A stretch of DNA of 64,000 nucleotides, from positions 31,048,631 to 31,112,630 of the forward strand of contig CM023539.1 in NCBI GenBank assembly GCA_013350335.1, in the 5' to 3' direction. The notes under the pieces were generated by a model. The model was not told the origin of the DNA. It saw nothing but the letters and a program-made list of their open reading frames with translations, and searched no databases. Position numbers and translations under genes: made by a program. Shown here piece after piece: positions 11,425 to 23,507 of this stretch (the first letter of the stretch is position 1; every line of letters starts with the position of its first letter). The stretch comes from Chimonanthus salicifolius (lineage: Eukaryota > Streptophyta > Magnoliopsida > Laurales > Calycanthaceae).

Positions 11425-14400
11425 TTATCCCTTTAAGGAAATTCGTCCTTGAATTTCAAACTGAACTCATACCTCTAGTAAAAAAAAAAGGCTGGAAACT
11501 GCTTCTGCATTGTTGCCTCATTCTTCCGAATAGAAGTCTCACTGTCCTTGCGCTACCAAGCTAATAAAACCAAGTGAAAAGTCTTGCCACAAAGCCTCTG
11601 CTCTCTCGAATCATCTATCCGTACTGGTCCCTCCTCAAAGGTGTCGTCCTCATTGAGTTCCACGTCTTCACAATTAATCACATGTGACGGATCATGATGA
11701 TTTCTCCGAAGCATTGAAACACGGAAGACATTGTGTACTCGAGCGAGATGCGGAGGGAGTGCAAGTCTGTAGCCACTTCCTCGATTCTCTCTAGTACCTC
11801 AAATGGACCAATATATCGAGGTGATAGCTTCCCTCTGTGCCCAAACCTCTGAATCCCATGACGGGGCGAAACACAAAGGAAATCACGATCTCCAACAACA
11901 AACTCAAGTGTTCTCCTCCGACGGTCAGCGTAACTCTTCTGTCGGTTCTAGGTAGTCAACAACCTTTTTCTGATTAGTCTCACCTGCTCGGTAGTCTCAC
12001 TGACCATGTCTGGTCCTGATATTACTGTATCACTGGGCTCCGCTCAACATAAGGGTGATCGACACGGCCTGCCATACAATGCCTCATGCGGTGCTATCTT
12101 GATATTGGACTGATAGTTGTTGTTGCGAACAAACTCAATCAAGTGTAGTGACTCTCCCAACTACCGCCAAAATCCAAAACACAAGCTCGGAATATATCTT
12201 CTAAGATCTGAACGGTCTACTCTGACTGGCTATCTGTCTATGTATGGAACGCCGCACTAAAACACAACTGTGGCCCGTATCTACGATAAGCTCTGTCAAA
12301 GTCGAGAAACAAACCTCAGATTCCAGTATGAAAGAAACGACATGGGAGCGTCATGCAGTCTGACGACCTCTGCCAACTACCACCAACTCAAAGTCTCTAA
12401 AGAATCCGTCACTTTCCTGCCAATGAAATGGGCCGACTAGCCAATCGATCCACTATGACCCATACTGCACCATGTCCTCGAGGTATAACTTCGACAAACC
12501 AGTAACCAAAATCCATAGTAATGTGGTCTCACTTCCACTGGGGAATGAAAGAGAATGAAATCTACTAGTGGGTCTAAAGTGTTTTATCATGACCTGCTGG
12601 CAAGTTAAACAACAGGTCGCAACTCAGCTACTGCCATCTTCATGCTTCTCCACCAGAACTGCTGAAGCAAAATAGGACACATCTTTGCATGCCTCGGACG
12701 CACAACAAATCTAGAGTGATGGAAGTGTCGTAATACCTCCTCGCAGCACTGCCTTATGTAGGTACACACAGTTTACTCTAGAAAACCAAGCCACTATCTC
12801 CTCTCACAGCTCATCCAAAGGGCCCACTGCCACTGTCCACAGCATTTCTCAATATGATGCACCTCTCATCTGTCTACTGAGCTCTCAAAACTCTATCATA
12901 AAACTCTGGATGGACAATCGTGCTATAAAAAATCTGGATGCTCTAACCTCTGATCAGACTCGACAAAGCTCCTCTCGCCATGCGACTCAAGGCTTCTGCA
13001 ACTACGTTCGTCCTACCAGAGTGGTAAGACAACACAAAGTCATAGTTACCAAGGTACTCCATCAACTGTCTCTGCCTCATGTTCAACCCCTTCTTGAGTT
13101 CAATACCACAATCACTAACTCCAAGTCATAATTAGGATAGTTCGGCTATTGGGTCTTAAAATGTCTCGAACCATAAATTATCTCTCTCCATCCTACATCA
13201 GCAGATAGTTCAAACCATTACCTGCAACATCATAGGAAACCGCATAGCCGTGGCCTCCTCTTAGCACAATCCACACTAAAGCGGAATCCAGACTCTCCTT
13301 TAGCCTCCAGAAGACTGTCTCACAAGCTTTGTCCCAAACGAATAACACATTCTCGCAGGTCAAACTTGTCATGGGTATGGTGATCTTGGAGAAATCCTTG
13401 ACAAACCACTGGTAGTACCCTGCAAGGCCCAAAAACCTGCGAATTTCAAGCACACTCTGTGGTCGCTCCCAACTCAGAATAACTTCAACCCTAGCCGGCT
13501 TCACGACCGCACTGCTAACTGACATCACGTGCACAAGAAACTGAACCTATGGCAACAAAAATTCACACTTGTTGTACTTCGTATAAAGCTTGTGATCCCT
13601 CAAAACATGAACTATGGTTCTCTGATATTTCTCATGATCCTCCTTTGATGCTGAACATATCTAGATGTCGTCGATGAACACTACTAAAACCGATTCAGGC
13701 ACAGTCTGAATATCCTTTTTTTTATTAGGTCCATGAATGTCGCTAGGGCATTAGTTACCCCAGACTGAATTACCTCAAACACAAAGAGTCCAAAACGAGT
13801 ACGGAATGCATTCTTCTCAATATCATATCCTCGCACTCTCATCTGATGGTAACCCGAACGGAGATCTATCTAGGAGAAGCACTTAAATCCTCTCAATTGG
13901 TCAAACAGATCATCAATCATTGGCAATGGATACTTATTCTTCACTGTAACTCTGCTCAACTGCCGATAGTCGATGCATAGTCTCATGGAGCCATCTTTCC
14001 TCTTAGCAAACAACGCCGGTGCACCCCGAGATGAAGTGCTAGGACGAATGAAGATAAGGATTTCTAACTCCCTGAGTTATTTCTCCAACTCCAAAATCCC
14101 TGCCGGTAATCAAAGCACAAACTCATAGAGTCATCCCTCTTCTTGGTTAACAAAGCCAATGCGTTCCAAGGAAGGCGCTTGGTCAATTGTAACCAAAAGA
14201 CTCCAATTCCATGAGCTAACTTTCCAGCTCCAGCCCCTCTACTAGCACCACCCGAATAAGTAATCGAGACAAGCGCCGTACCGAGGAGCAGATCCACAAC
14301 AAACCCTACCTCTTGATGTGGTGACAATCCATGGAGTTTCTCCGAAAGATGCTCCGGGAGTTCCTGGACAACGCTAGACATCTCAATATCTACTAGCCCC

Positions 14401-14800
14401 GAACTCTCCTCTAACTCAAGGTAGCCACCAAACTATACAACTCCTCCACGTTCGGATTATAAACTGTAAACCACTTGACAAAAGCACCTCAGCGAGGAAC
14501 TGGCCCGTCGCCCGCCTAAGGTAATAGTCCAAGGTAACCTGATGGGAGGACAACCAATCCATCCCCAAGATGACGACAAACTCTAGCATCTCCAAAACTC
14601 GTAAATCAACCTCCAACGCTGAGCCCCAAAGGTCAAAATACACAACCCATAGATCTGATCCACCACCAGTAAAACTCAAGGGAAAGAAAAACAAAGTGAG
14701 ACGCACTAGAATCAAATACTACATGGGTCAAGGACCAAGAAGCACCCACGTGCCCTGCACAAAGCACTGAGTTCCCAACTCACTCATACATCAAAATTGG
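11425..14800 (-). pseudogene. Degenerate gypsy pol (protease, RT, RNase H, integrase)
   Basis: Going down the minus strand: a weakened protease start reading FDSSASH for the usual DSGATHS (about 14730-14700); an ILGMDWLSSHQVTLD block (about 14580-14510); and an RT N-terminal block with PEHL, GLSPHQEV and KKRDDSM (14381-14090). The RT active site reads VFIDDI followed by a stop (about 13680-13650). Next are an RT/RNase H junction with FLGLAGYY (about 13440), an integrase end with EALYGRPCRSPL (about 12095-12050) and the usual tail FKDEF before the LTR. Many stops and frameshifts show it is dead. No chromodomain was seen. Confidence 0.8.
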
Positions 14801-15841
14801 CCTACACACTGGGCCCACTAGAGTCTCAATGGTCGACCCTACCAGTTCGACCTATACAAGCTCCGAACAAATCCACAACTGTCTCTAACCACAACCCTAG
14901 ACCCGCGGGAGTCCAAGAGCGGGACATAAACCACTAGCTCGGCCTCCTGACACTCCCCGCAGTCCTAAGTCCAAAACGGAACTAACCAACAATCCAATCA
15001 AACCAAGCTCATCAACCTCTCATGGAATTTCATAGGCCATCTACAGAGTTAGCTGGACGAACTCACTCGATAGATGCCCAAAAATTTCCAATGAGTCTAA
15101 CTTCAAACTATATAGTCACAAGCGAGGCCTACATACGGTGGTCTTGCACTCTAAACACGAGCCTCCTATGAACCCAAGAGGTAGACCCACAATACAGTCT
15201 TCTCCTAACATTAGACCCTCGAACAATGTCACCTCAATTATACATCACAAAAATAGTCACACGAGTTGTAAGGCATCACTACGCCCCCACGTACTAAAAC
15301 ACCCACAATCTCTCTGCCAATGCCTAGATGACCTCAAGGGCTCCCACATGCCTGACAACTAAAAGGTAACAACGACAACACTCAAACACAGTCTAAAGGC
15401 CTCATGACTCCACCAAGCTTAAGTCACTCTAAAATTACCACCGACGCACCTCCAAGGTGAGGAGTCCTCCTAACATGTGTCCCACCGAGGAACACCTCTA
15501 ATTACTCTAGGGGGTAAGACCAACATGACTCAAAACCTAGAGATTCGTATCCGACAGCCCATGTGACCACATCACGGTGCCTCTCCCCCTCAAATGATCA
15601 ATCTATCTCACCACTGACTCACCCACGAATCAAACACTGGGGAGTCTCAAACTGAGCAAGAATCTGGAACAAGACACGTCACAAGTATGCTAACCAAAAG
15701 GTAACACATCAAGCACATCACACAAACCTAGGGTATTTATGCATAGCCCCAAAACCCGGTTCAATCTACCTATCACACAAGGGATGAACCTAATCTCTAG
15801 TTACCATCACATCCATCTCTGTCCCATGCACAGTCTGAGAG

Positions 15842-15897
15842 TTGAACCACGCTTTGATACCAACTGTAACTTGCCCGTAACGGGACGGGGCGTTACA
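15842..15897. other. Inverted PBS joined to a 33-bp LTR tail
   Basis: Positions 15842-15864 are the reverse complement of a TTGGTATCAAAGC-type PBS. TGTAAC (15865-15870) is the inverted last six bases of an LTR. The following TTGCCCGTAACGGGACGGGG then CGTTACA is an LTR end in + orientation. The site is the right-hand breakpoint of the inversion in the gypsy element. Confidence 0.65.
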
Positions 15898-15903
15898 GCT
15901 ACA

Positions 15904-16555
15904 ATAACTACTATGGTATAATACACAGTGTTGTTTCATTCCAAGTTCCTAAACTTATGAATCCTATGTAGAATGAAACATGCTCTATGCCCTTAAATGA
16001 TTATCATTGGTGTGACCTACCAAAAGTATTGATCAAAATGATCAAATGTGCGTATCTGAATCCATTTAAGTGCCACCTCATTTTAAGGAATTGGAGCTCT
16101 CTTGAAAGAATGGTAAAAACATTTATCATGTATTGGGTAATAACATGATGATAGGCAAAAGAGTTGTGTGTGTAGCGTCATACTTCATTTCTATATGCTT
16201 GATCAATGTACTCAAATCAGGAAATGAATGTATGATTAATGTGTTTTGAGTTTCATTCCAATAAACATTAATTTATACATTATGTGGAATGAATTATGTT
16301 CATATATGCCTTGCCTTATTAAAGCCTGGAAATGCCGAATCTCATGACATCACACACTTGGGCAATATACAAAATTTGTGAATTAAATGTGTCCAAGAAT
16401 CTTGGATTGATTCGGATCCAAGAAAGGAGATCTGTAATCCATGGTCTGTGCCTATTTTTAGAAGGGTAAATTTAATCTTCAAATGGCACATATGTGGTGT
16501 GAATGTATGTATCATCACTGGCATTAAAAGGTGTATAAGCAAAGCTTGAGAAACT
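15904..16555 (+). other. Unassigned internal sequence of the A-B retroelement
   Basis: This is what follows the TRIM and gypsy insertions. It continues the host sequence interrupted at 7635. Short A/T-rich stretches such as TTTCATTCCA recur. No coding domain is recognisable. Confidence 0.4.
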
Positions 16556-16952
16556 ATGAACATTGCAAGTACACACATACACACATACCTAGTTATCCTT
16601 CAAATAAAACCCATGTCGAAGGATAGAATAGTCGGAGGAACAGACAGGTTGGTACTGTTGGAATCCAGAACACTATCTGAAAGGGGGGAAAATCGTAAAG
16701 GTAGACAAGTTGATACATATCGACATGTCGACACAGATAGGTCGTTGGTCAAACCGGTCGATGAATCAGAAAAAGTAAGTTAAAAATGTCACTTTCTGCG
16801 AAAATGATAAATCATTTCAAAATCATCATTTCTTCTCTGACTGAGCTCTAGCGATTTCCTCCTCTCCTCCCTTGCCCTAGGTTAGCCGTTAGGACCTCCC
16901 GAAACAAAATCTCATTGGAAAAACAAAGGGTTTATGTTCATTCTGTCTCCAG

Positions 16953-17546
16953 TTGTTGAAAATGACAAGGGACAAGCCCTCAGTCATTATCGTGTCCTTT
17001 GATTCTAAGAATGATCGTGCCACCCAGTCTAAGAAACCAAAATCTAAGTGGTTTCAAGGAGAATCATCGTCTCTCCTGAATACTATAGGATGTCGATTCA
17101 AGATTCTCACGAGGAAGGAGCCTACCTTTCCAGTTGAGGCCAGAGTAGAAGAAATGAGTGGAAAAGGATAAACACAAAAGGATCTCACTCCTCCAGAAGA
17201 AGCAAACAGTTTATGAGGATACACTTATCAGGAAACCTGCTATTGGTAAGGAAAGAGAGGAGAAAGGAAAATAACAAATGAAATATACTAAAACTGAATC
17301 TAATAAAGCTCTTATAAAAAGAACCTACCTCTTCCTTGAAAAACGTCAGGAGTTGGAAAGAAAAATTGGAGACTTTGCAACATCCATGAATGAATCAATT
17401 CAAACCTCTCCACATTCATGGAAGGACTCAAAAAGAGTGCCCGACGAAAATCCTCTTCCTCTCCAGCATCTTTTTCTCTGGATGGATCGACTTAGGATAG
17501 TTTTTCATGAATTATGTTTTATGTTTTGGAAAAACTATTTTGTCTA
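16953..17546 (+). pseudogene. Possible extra ORF between pol position and 3' LTR
   Basis: Two adjacent + strand frames lie here: 16953-17171 (72 codons, basic, many Lys and Ser) and 17278-17547 (89 codons, charged N-terminal half, then a hydrophobic C-terminal stretch around residues 70-88). A short gap with stops separates them, so they may be one broken frame. They lie upstream of the polypurine tracts of LTR B, where many Sireviruses carry an additional ORF after pol, sometimes called envelope-like. I recognise no domain, so the assignment rests on position only. Confidence 0.35.
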
Positions 17547-17732
17547 AGCATCCATGATGCCCCCTCTTAACCATATGTACTGATTTTTATCAATTAAATG
17601 ATGTAGTTTAGTGTATGTGCGAATTTGATGAAATATATTCTATCTCTGGTCTATTGCTTACATGAATTTTGTAAAATAGACTAATATGCAGGTTGTTAGG
17701 AAGATAAGGATCGCACTGTGAAATTGCACATA

Positions 17733-18566
17733 TTTTGGAGATTGGGGGAGCACAACATATGTGTTATTTAGCCCTGTCACTGGTCATGACAGTGTGAGAA
17801 GGAAGGGTGATGCAAGATTGCAATAAATCTTGGAGAGAAATAAAATTAGAGGCAACTAAGTTTATGAGGGAGATGAGTCAAGAAAGCTATAGAATATAGC
17901 TAGGAGAATGGGGGAGAAAGACTCCAAAGAGGGAAATTGGAAAAATGGCTTAACGCCATGGAAGGAAGGAGAAAAACATATGCATTGGACTATAAGGAAT
18001 GTGTAAATGAGTTGGAAGAAAACTCATGGAAACACTAAATGCAAGAACAATGGAGGAGTGCTTAAAATTCGATGTCTATCTACTAATCTTTGTCAATTAA
18101 ATGACAAAATGGGGGAGAAAGTAGTAAAAGCTAAAAGACATCAAATCCAATGGATATATGGAGAATGTTTATGCTTGGGAGTTTGGGAGATCAAACTCAA
18201 AGAAGATTGGGGGAGAAATCTTCTCCACACTAATAGCTTGGATAAGCTATAGGTAGTGTTGGTCAGTAGGAAATAAGGGAGTATGGGGAGCTTGAATGCA
18301 AATCTTGTTTAGTCCATGAATGAATATTTATGTTTTGCTACTAACCCCTCTAATGATTTTCTAGTGTTGCTTGCTTATGTATTTGAAAAGGAAGAATGAA
18401 ATGAATTAAGCTGAACAAGAATATGCGAAGACCATAGTCTTGTTTTCCATTTGAATATGTACATGTAATCAATGTAATATTTTGTATTCAAATGTGTTGT
18501 AATAAGGGTGAGATTGTAATTGGGTTAGATTCTAGGTTTTATAATGAATTTGACAAATAGGGAGAT
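17733..18566 (+). repeat. Sirevirus-like multiple polypurine-tract region
   Basis: Repeated TGGGGGAG words occur near 17738, 17893, 18107 and 18206, a TATGGGGAG word near 18284, and a final ATAGGGAGAT directly before LTR B. The stretch from 17885 aligns with 3010-3653. This arrangement is a known Sirevirus hallmark. Short open frames such as 18007-18252 are not shared in frame with the other copy and are taken as chance. Confidence 0.65.
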
Positions 18567-20500
18567 TGTTAGTGCCTCGGCTTGGCCTAGTCCCTCTGTT
18601 TGTCAATTCCATGACTCGAAAAGAAACACTTGTTGGAAGCTTAAAGAACCAAGATGATCAGAAGAAAAAATCATGCTCCACCGGATTGAAGCTCATCATT
18701 ATGGCAATCACAAAACAGGTAAAATAGCCATAGATGACTATAGGTGGTACCCACACCTTAGAGAGGACTATCCCTAGGCTTAGAAGAACAAATAGTTAAA
18801 ATCATATGAAGCCTAGTGAGGAAGGTTGATAGTGAATTGGAATCCAACTTGGAAATATGTATTTGGTTTCACTATCAACACGGCCAGTCTTATCTCACTG
18901 ACCCCTCGGTGCAATCAGGATCGACCCATCGTGGTTAAAGACTGGTCGGCTCGAATGTCATTAGGTTCTGGAACATTAAACTGTTATTCTGGGTTTGCCT
19001 CTGATCGATAGTCTCATATACACCGACCCCTCGGTGAAAGGTTGAAACAACCCGTCGTGGTCAACGACTCGTCGATCAAGATCTTGAGTTCTGAAACCTT
19101 GAACTCATGTGGACTCTCAAAAGAAACAGACATATCGGCAATCAAAAATCGATCGAGAGTACCAGGACCGACCCCTCGGTAATGGGCGACAGGTCGTTCT
19201 AGGTAACAAATTTTTAGAGATGAAACTACTGTCAAGCATGTTTTGCACCAGAACGAGTCGCTTGTATGGACCGACCTCTCAGTACCATAAGTGTCGACCC
19301 ATCGGTGACAACGACATGTCGACCAAGAAAGAATATTACCGTTGGGAGTGCACTTAATGCACAACAGTCGGATTTGTAGCGGTAACATTTCTAGTCACTA
19401 ATTCCTCGGTGCGATCGACCTGTCGGTATATTACCGTTACCTCAACTGGTTGTCTTCGTTATATAAACCAATCTCTATTCAACTAGTTAGTATCTTTCGG
19501 AAGGATCAGTTGGACTCATATTTATCAGTGAGCTTAACATGGGCCAACAGAAGGATTACTTTCTCTTTCTCTCTCTCTCTCGGGCTTACATTAAGGGAAT
19601 CAAATACAACCAATCAGATGCATTGAGTTGTGAGCGATAGATGAATGATGAAAACTCATAAACAACCAATCTAAGGATTGAATTTGAAAGTGAGAAGGAA
19701 AGAACCATAAACTAGGAAACCTTTGGTAAAACCAGTTTCCTTGACACCCTGGACTATGATTGCTAAACGACGGCTACGAGGAGGAACGTCGGCATAAATG
19801 GGTGGGATCTTGAAGAAGCACACATCAAGAGAGAGAGCTTCAAAAGCAAGTGCTTCTTGGTTTTAAATTTTCTTTTAAAATGTTTGTTCCGAAAGTGGAT
19901 TAAGGAAGCTTGGTTCCAGAACCACTAGAAAAAATTTGGATCGTCGTCTCCGACACGGTGGTGGGTGGAATTCCCAGCCAAATGGATAGGTGGAATTTCT
20001 ATTCGACATTAGTGGGTGAAATTCCCAGCCAATTGAGTGAGGTGAAATTTCTACTCTAATTGTGAGGGTGTAAGTCCCCACTTAGTGGATTTTGGGGATA
20101 GCTCTAGGTTGAGCGAGTCCTAACAATGGATATATGTTGGCTAACCGAACCACTTTAAAATGGTCTTGTCGTGTTTGATTTACATGTGTTTTTTTTTTTG
20201 TATTTAAGTACTCTTCTTAACACACATCACTTTGCATATTGATTATTTTATTCTACACATTGTGCACAAGCATCGATACTCAACTAATATGTAAAGGGTC
20301 ATAATCTTAGTGTGATCACTTAATAAAATTATCACACTAAACAAATCTCTTGATGCATATTTCGCTGCACTCAAATTAATCAAAAAAGTTGTAAACACCA
20401 TAAAAAATGGGATTGACCTATTCACATCCTACCCCCCCTCCCCTCCCCCTCCTCTAGGGTCAATCATGATGTTCTAGCATATTGAAAATAGGAAATTTCA
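18567..20500 (+). repeat. Sirevirus-like LTR, copy B
   Basis: It starts TGTTAGTGCC right after a polypurine tract and ends GGAAATTTCA. It aligns closely with LTR A, including the CCTCGGTG palindromic words, the TATATAAACCAA segment near 19460 and a pyrimidine-rich tract near 20430. Immediately after it lies the truncated gag of an opposite-facing element, with no primer-binding site, so B is a 3' LTR. Confidence 0.8.
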
Positions 20501-20503
20501 AAT

Positions 20504-21646
20504 TCTAGGTCTTAAGATCATATCTTTTTAAAGGTACCAATTTAATTTTTAAGCATATATTTGTTGATTTCCTTTGGGTTCGACCTCGCACTCATATTGC
20601 CATGATTCGTGCGCTTGTGAGATTTATAAATGTAAAATTTGACATCAATATCTTCATAACTCACATTAGCATTTATAGCCTTCTTAACTTTTTCGGAGGG
20701 ACAATCATTTGCAAAGTGTCCCCTTCCACTACAATTATAAGATATTTATTCCGTGGGGGTTTCCTTCTCTCATTATCTTTTTCTCTAGTTGCTTCATATC
20801 TTTTAGGATGTTTTTCACTTTTTTCACCCCTTTTTATTTTTCTCATCCTATTCATCTTGCTAATTTTTTTATAAAATTTATTAGCAAGCATGGCTATTTT
20901 TTCACTAGAGTTTTCTTCATCTTCGTATTCAAGTTCTTTTTCTTTTGATTTCTTTGTTTTTATGGAAGACTTTAAGGCAATGGGTTTATCGTTTGGTTGT
21001 TCAAAATGTAATTCATAGGTTTGTAATGAACCAACCAAATCATCAACATTCATGAGAGATACATCCCTATGGCCTTCCATAGTCACCATCTTGGGTTTGA
21101 ATCTTTCAGCAAGATTCCTCACAATTTTGGTACATACCTTGTCATCGGGTATCCTTTCACCAAGAGTCCACATTTGATTGACAATGTCACTCATTTTGAG
21201 TAGAAATCCATGAAGACTTCATCTTCTCTCATCTTAATAGTTTCAAATTGATTTTGGAGGATTTGGAACCTTGACCTTTTAACTATTGAGGTGCTTTTAT
21301 GAATTCTTTCAAGGACTTCACATGTTTCCTTTGCAGTTTCACAAGTTATGATCTGTTTATATTCATTATCGGATACTGCACAATTTAGAGTATTCAAAAC
21401 TCTACCGTTTGCAATATGCATGGCCTTTTCATTTTGAGACCAAGTAGCAAAGGGCTTGGGAGTCAAAACCTTGGTAGATGAGGTTTCAAGGGTTTTCTCT
21501 TCCATAGGATCGGTCCAACCAGTCTTTACTGAATTCCAAACGATTCCATCAATGGAGATAAATAAAATTTTCATTTTGGCCTTCCAAGATGCATAATTTG
21601 ATCAATCAAAGTATGGACGTTTGGAAATGGCATGACTATCTCCCAT
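20504..21646 (-). pseudogene. Copia gag (UBN2 type) of the inverted Sirevirus-like element D
   Basis: The minus-strand frame starts at ATG 21646 (MGDSHAISKRP). It runs through a typical UBN2 gag: ATWSQNEKAMH, CETAKETCEVLERIH, SRFQILQNQFETIKM, LGERIPDDK, RFKPK and MNVDDLVGSLQTYE. A stop follows residue 14, and the ATG at 21574 reopens the frame. A frameshift near 20750 precedes the zinc knuckle (about 20742-20701), which reads SYNCSGRGHFANDC; its first Cys is Ser. Gag packages the element RNA; this copy is broken. It is cut off at 20504 by LTR B. Confidence 0.78.
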
Positions 21647-21715
21647 GGTGTTCTAGCTTAGATAAACTTGAACGGTTAAATCCGTTATAAAGAACACTCA
21701 AGTTTTGATACCAAT

Positions 21716-23507
21716 TATAGGTTCCCGGTATGATAGAGCACGATCCAAGATTGACCCTTGAAGGGGGGGGGGGGGGGGGGGGGGGGGTGTGAATAGGGCA
21801 ATCTACACACTAGTTGTTCTTTTAAAAAATTACTTGTTTAATTAACAATTTTGCAGCGGATACAAGATAATCATGTGTGTGTGTGTAATACCAATTTTGA
21901 TTAAACAAACATTTAAGCAATCACTACAAGACCAATATAAAGTGGTTCGGAGTAAACCCTCCTACATCCACTGATGGAGTCACCCAACCTTGGGCTATCC
22001 CAAATTCACTAAGTGGGGACTTACACACTAATATGTTAGGAATTCCACATAACTAATTGGTTGTGACTTTCACCCAACACCGATACCAAGAGTAAACCCT
22101 CTATTTTTTATAGTGGTTCAAAAGTATATCCTCTTTAATCCACTTTACAAACAAGATGATTTAAAAAGAAAAATTAAACCAAAAAGCACTTGCCTTAGGA
22201 GTTTTGCAATGTGTAGATGTGCTTCTCAAAATTCCTTCCCAATGTGATCTCGCAAGATGACGATGATGCGTTGAGTGTATAGCAATCATAGGAACTTAGG
22301 AAGCCTCTAGGAAATTGGTTCACCAATGCCTATCCTAGAGTATTTGCCTTTCCCCTCTCTTTCAATCTCAATCTATGAAGATTGGATTTTTTATTGATTC
22401 ACCAAGTGTATGCACAAGAGACATGATCCACTCATCCAAGGGTATTTTTCACCAATGTACTCTGGTAGATCAGGGTCATCAATGCTCAAGAGAGGTCTAT
22501 CTAAATAGTGCAAATAGTTTTATATTTATAGAGAGGTAAGCCTGTTTTTCAAAACAGTTCATCACCGATAGGTCGACCAAACTGATGGGTCGGTGAACTT
22601 AAATGTGAACGTTCAACCACTCAAGTGTTGTGCATTAAAAGCATTCCAATGGTACAGTAAAGGGAACAACCGATGGGTCGATGTCACCAATGGGTCGATA
22701 ATCCTTATGTTCGACATGCCGATCTTGTCGATGGGTCGGTCCTGATTATCAAAGAGCATCAAAAAAATATAGATCCTGCTCATCCAAAACCTTGAATATA
22801 CTGATCGATATGTCTGTTCATCGATGGGTCGGTCCTGCTACTCTCGATGGGTTGATGACCTCGATGTGTCTGTCTGAAAGTACTCCAGAGTTCTAAGTGT
22901 AGAACTCAACTCGACCTAGGTTGACATGTCGAGTTTTCTAACAAGTCAAACCTGATTATTAGAGAGTAGACTGAATTTATAGTGTGTTCTTTCTAGAGAC
23001 TGCATAATTCCAATCGACATATCGAAGTCCTCGATGGGTCGGTTCTGTGTTCACCGAGGGGTCAGTGGACACGATACACTCGAGCCCTGAATGACATTTC
23101 TTCCAGTACAAAACCCTTGTCAATATAGTCGACGTGTAGATGACCTCGATGAGTCTGTCTTGTCTTCACCGATGGGTCAGTGGACTCGACCGGTCGACCT
23201 GACAGATTACCAAATTTCCAATGTTTATCCCATCTGGTTCTATGACTGTCTAGGCAACACTTAGACTTAGATTAATTTTTACCAATATGATCCATAAGTC
23301 TAGATAAGGTCCACTAAGGGTGTGAGTTCTACCTAAGTTCATCTATGGCCAGTTTTACCCGTGTGATTGCCATACACCGATGATTTTGAAAACTTGGACT
23401 TTGATCATTAATCTTCTGATTACTTTGAGTCTTCAAATCTTCTGGTAAGTGATTCTCCCATATCATGGAATTGACAAATTAAGGACTCGTAAGCTGAGAC
23501 ACTAACA
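21716..23507 (-). repeat. Sirevirus-like LTR, inverted copy D (5' LTR)
   Basis: The reverse complement starts TGTTAGTGTCTCAGC at 23507 and aligns with the start of LTRs A, B and C. It carries the same kind of GATGGGTCGGT and GACATGTCGA words. At its low-coordinate end the complement of 21690-21714 is a TTGGTATCAAAACTTGAG-type PBS, then gag. It is therefore the 5' LTR of a minus-strand element. Copy D is visibly more diverged from A, B and C than they are from each other. Confidence 0.75.
21763..21787. repeat. 25-bp poly-G run in LTR D
   Basis: An uninterrupted run of 25 G lies near the U5 end of the inverted LTR. Copies A, B and C have CT- or C-rich tracts of other lengths at the equivalent place. 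Confidence 0.9.

Larger units (their letters stand above)
8157..15897 (+). mobile_element. Ty3-gypsy element with inverted internal region, inserted in the TRIM
   Basis: The outer ends are those of one + oriented element: it starts TGTAATGACCC and ends GGGGCGTTACA. It is flanked by GCTAT (8152-8156) and GCTAC (15898-15902), a 4/5 match of a 5-bp duplication inside the end of the TRIM. Inside, a nearly complete + LTR is followed by the first ~580 bp of an LTR in reverse, then pol and the PBS on the minus strand, then only the last ~27 bases of a + LTR. An inversion inside an inserted element, plus loss of most of the second LTR, explains this. From 14801 to 15841 (minus) no gag domain could be recognised. 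Confidence 0.75.

Noticed and set aside
21763..21787. Poly-G run as a functional G-quadruplex
   Set aside because: It is an uninterrupted homopolymer at a slippage-prone LTR position and may also be a sequencing error; no support for function.
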